Assembly: GCA_964523945.1 (NCBI GenBank)
Contig: CAZGBU010000008.1
Coordinates: 1-33,888 of the forward strand
DNA from: CAKTOF01 sp964523945
GTDB taxonomy: Bacteria; Bacillota; Clostridia; Oscillospirales; Oscillospiraceae
Length of the DNA stretch: 33,888 bases
Direction: 5' to 3'
Shown: in pieces, positions 31,958 to 33,888 of the stretch
Layout: every line of letters starts with the position of its first letter
How positions within the stretch are numbered: position 1 is the stretch's first letter
The notes under the pieces: generated by a model
Told to the model about the DNA's origin: nothing
The model's database searches: none
The model's input: only the letters and a program-made list of their open reading frames with translations
Translations under genes and position numbers: made by a program

Positions 31958-31967
31958 GAAAAGGCGG

Positions 31968-31996
31968 TTGACCGCTGCAGGGAAACCGGCTATTAT
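31968..31996 (+). promoter_or_regulatory. Promoter of the split transketolase genes
   Basis: TTGACC (31968-31973) and TATTAT (31991-31996), 5 of 6 each, are exactly 17 bp apart in the 74-bp gap after the dehydrogenase gene. Confidence 0.75.
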
Positions 31997-32031
31997 GGCA
32001 GTATCAACAACAGAAAGAGGGATTTCACCGT

Positions 32032-32856
32032 ATGACTGACGCACGCATTCAGGAGCTGAACGCACTGTGCCTTCGGTTCCGCCGCGAAGTGCTCCAGGCC
32101 ATTCACGGCATTCAGTCCGGCCATCCGGGCGGCTCGCTCTCCGTGTGCGAGATTCTGACTGTGCTCTATTTTGAGCATATGACCGTCCGGCCGGACGATC
32201 CGGAGAATCCAGACCAGGACCGCCTCGTGCTCACCAAGGGGCACGCTGCTCCGATGCTCTACCGCGTCCTCGCGGAAAAGGGCTATTTCCCCGTCGAGAC
32301 GATGAACACGCTGCGGCGCATCGACTCGCTGCTCCAGGGCCATCCGTCCGCGCATACGCCGGGCGTCGACATGCCCTCCGGTCCGCTCGGCATCGGCCTG
32401 GGCGCGGCGCAGGGCATCGCGCTGGGCATGAAGCTGCGCGGCGCGGACCGCTTTGCCTACGCCGTCATGGGCGACGGCGAGCTGGACGAGGGCGCCGTCT
32501 GGGAGACGGCCATGAGTGCGCCCAAGTTCCATCTGAACAACCTGATTGCCATCGTTGACCGCAACCACGTCCAGCTCGACGGAACGGTCGACGAGATTAT
32601 GCCGACCGATCCGCTGCCGGAGAAGTGGAAAGCGTTTGGCTGGAATGTCATTGAGTGCGACGGGCACAATGTCGCTGCGCTTGATGCGGCCATTTCGCTC
32701 GCCAAGACCGAGCGCACCCGCCCGAGTGTCATTATTGCCGACACCGTCAAGGGCAAGGGCGTCTCGTTTATGGAGGGCAAAAACACCTGGCACGGCAAGG
32801 CGATTTCCGACGAGGAACTCGCTGCGGCGCTGGCGGAACTGGGAGGTGTGCAGTAA
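32032..32856 (+). CDS. tktN: Transketolase, N-terminal (TPP-binding) subunit
   Basis: The product has 274 aa. It carries IHGIQSGHPGGSLSVCEILTVLYF, RLVLTKGHAAPMLYRVLAEKGYF, PGVDMPSGPLGIGLGAAQGIALGMKL and the TPP motif GDGELDEGAVWE ending in LNNLIAIVDRN, all of the N-terminal half of transketolase. It is a separate subunit, as in many Clostridia and Archaea. With its partner it moves two-carbon ketol units between sugar phosphates. The ribosome site (GAGGG) is adequate. Confidence 0.95.
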   Translation: MTDARIQELNALCLRFRREVLQAIHGIQSGHPGGSLSVCEILTVLYFEHMTVRPDDPENPDQDRLVLTKGHAAPMLYRVLAEKGYFPVETMNTLRRIDSLLQGHPSAHTPGVDMPSGPLGIGLGAAQGIALGMKLRGADRFAYAVMGDGELDEGAVWETAMSAPKFHLNNLIAIVDRNHVQLDGTVDEIMPTDPLPEKWKAFGWNVIECDGHNVAALDAAISLAKTERTRPSVIIADTVKGKGVSFMEGKNTWHGKAISDEELAAALAELGGVQ

Positions 32857-33791
32857 TGGCAAAGGCAATCCGTGTGGTCTACGGTGAGAAGCTCGTCGAA
32901 ATGGGCAACGTCCACGACAATGTCGTGGTGCTCGACGCAGACGTTGCATCGTCGACGCAGACGAAATTCTTTGCGGCCGCGCATCCGGACCGCTTCTTCA
33001 ACATGGGCATCGCCGAGGCGAATATGGTCTCGACGGCTGCGGGCCTGGCGCAGCAGGGGTTTGTCCCGTTTGTCAATACGTTCGCGGTGTTCCTGTCATC
33101 CATCGGGCTGATCGGCGCGCGCGCGCTGGCCTGCTATGCAAACCTCAACGTCAAGTTTGCCGGTGCGTACTGCGGCCTGTCCGATGCGTTCGACGGCGCG
33201 AGCCATCATGCGACCGAGGATATGGCAATCCTGCGCGCGCTGCCGAATATGCGCGTGCTCGTCCCGTCTGACGCGCGCTCGTCCGGCGCGCTGACCGAGC
33301 TGGCCTATGCCACGCCGGGACCGGTATATCTGCGCCTGTCGCGGGATGTCTATCCCGATTTGTATGGCGAAGACACGAAATTTGAAGTGGGCAAGGGTTG
33401 TGTTGTCCGTGACGGTTCGGACGTCACTGTCATCGCCTGCGGGATCCTGGTGCACAAGGCGCTCGCTGCCGCCGTGGAACTGGAGAAGCGGGGCGTCAGC
33501 GTCCGTGTGGTCGATATGTATTCCATCAAGCCGATCGATGCGGAGCTGATCGCGCGCTGTGCTGCCGAGACCGGCGCGATCGTCACCGCCGAGGAGCACA
33601 GCGTCATCGGCGGGCTTGGCTCGGCTGTCGCCGAGGCGCTCGTTCGCTCGGGCAGGCCGGTTCCGGTCGAGATGGTCGGGGTGAAAGACACGTTCACCGA
33701 GTCCGGCCCCTATGCGCAGCTCCTGCCGAAATACGGTCTGGATGAAGCCGCCGTCACGGCCGCGGTAGAGGCCGTTTTGAAGAAAAAATAA
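32856..33791 (+). CDS. tktC: Transketolase, C-terminal subunit
   Basis: The product has 311 aa; its ATG overlaps the preceding stop (TAATG). It contains VVLDADVASSTQTKFFAAAHPDRFFNMGIAEANMVSTAAGLAQQGFVPFVNTFAVFLS, the pyrimidine-binding domain with the conserved Glu of GIAE, then FDGASHHATEDMAILRALPNMRVLVPSDARSSGALTELA, and a C-terminal domain with TAEEHSVIGGLGSAVAE. Both halves are intact, so the enzyme should be active. Confidence 0.95.
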   Translation: MAKAIRVVYGEKLVEMGNVHDNVVVLDADVASSTQTKFFAAAHPDRFFNMGIAEANMVSTAAGLAQQGFVPFVNTFAVFLSSIGLIGARALACYANLNVKFAGAYCGLSDAFDGASHHATEDMAILRALPNMRVLVPSDARSSGALTELAYATPGPVYLRLSRDVYPDLYGEDTKFEVGKGCVVRDGSDVTVIACGILVHKALAAAVELEKRGVSVRVVDMYSIKPIDAELIARCAAETGAIVTAEEHSVIGGLGSAVAEALVRSGRPVPVEMVGVKDTFTESGPYAQLLPKYGLDEAAVTAAVEAVLKKK

Positions 33792-33797
33792 CCCGGT

Positions 33798-33822
33798 CGG
33801 GCACAGGCAGCGCCTGTGCCCG
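33798..33822 (+). terminator. Candidate terminator after the transketolase genes
   Basis: CGGGCACAGGC pairs with GCCTGTGCCCG (11 bp, 3-nt loop) seven bases after the stop. The T-run is poor, so termination strength is uncertain. The remaining 66 bp to the window end show nothing I can assign. Confidence 0.6.
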
Positions 33823-33888
33823 CCGATTCCAATGAGTCCAATGGTATTAAGTCAAGTAGGTGATCCAAGAAAATATTAAGGCAACACC

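Overview
This is a GC-rich window from a Gram-positive bacterium, most likely an anaerobic Bacillota of class Clostridia. The evidence is strong AGGAGG/GGAGG ribosome sites, sigma-A type promoters, rho-independent hairpins, a PucR/CdaR regulator, a type I-C CRISPR-Cas locus, a phosphoketolase and a leader-peptide-controlled aromatic operon. Family-level placement cannot be made by reading alone. All gene calls are by eye from motifs and family memory; no search was run.

Region 1 (1-4345) is part of a type I-C CRISPR-Cas locus on the minus strand: cas3, then cas5 and the start of cas8c, which runs off the left edge. Between cas3 and cas5 lies a 371-bp AT-rich island. On the plus strand it carries what looks like a tiny guide-RNA gene: a TTGACA/TATCTT promoter, a degenerate type I-C repeat with an 11-nt handle-like tail ending ATTGAAAT, a short spacer, and a 15-bp hairpin. 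The spacer matches 14 of 16 positions, mismatched only at 6 and 12, to a site beside a TTC PAM just upstream of the predicted cas5 promoter. This is the signature expected of a crRNA-like RNA that guides the interference complex to repress its own cas operon. It is the main finding.

Region 2 (4581-11577) is mixed: a two-pass membrane protein beside a decayed ECF sigma factor; a zinc-dependent phospholipase C-like protein; an FmdB-type zinc ribbon; a PucR/CdaR regulator; an ABC peptide-binding lipoprotein gene interrupted by an in-frame TAG; and an HSL-type esterase.

Region 3 (11705-14266) is a phosphoketolase (xfp) with its own promoter and terminator. Region 4 (14344-25601) is a minus-strand aromatic operon: promoter, 25-aa leader peptide rich in Tyr/Phe codons, attenuator, then DAHP synthase, tyrA, aroB, aroA, aroC, pheA, an aroE-aroK fusion and aroQ. 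It takes erythrose-4-phosphate and PEP to chorismate and on toward Phe and Tyr. A cytidylate-kinase-like gene, a TcdA-type tRNA-modification gene and a MATE transporter follow.

Region 5 (25651-28023) has an SRPBCC protein and, divergently, two tandem TIGR04076-like small proteins (the first frameshifted) and a DUF362 protein. Region 6 (28018-33822) is a carbohydrate-acid module: a GntR/FadR-type regulator whose consensus promoter is flanked by two perfect TNGTNNNACNA sites, glycerate 2-kinase, a TIM-barrel isomerase/epimerase, a D-2-hydroxyacid (hydroxypyruvate-type) dehydrogenase, and a two-subunit transketolase from its own promoter. Transketolase and phosphoketolase products (erythrose-4-phosphate, glyceraldehyde-3-phosphate) could feed the aromatic operon; that link is inference.
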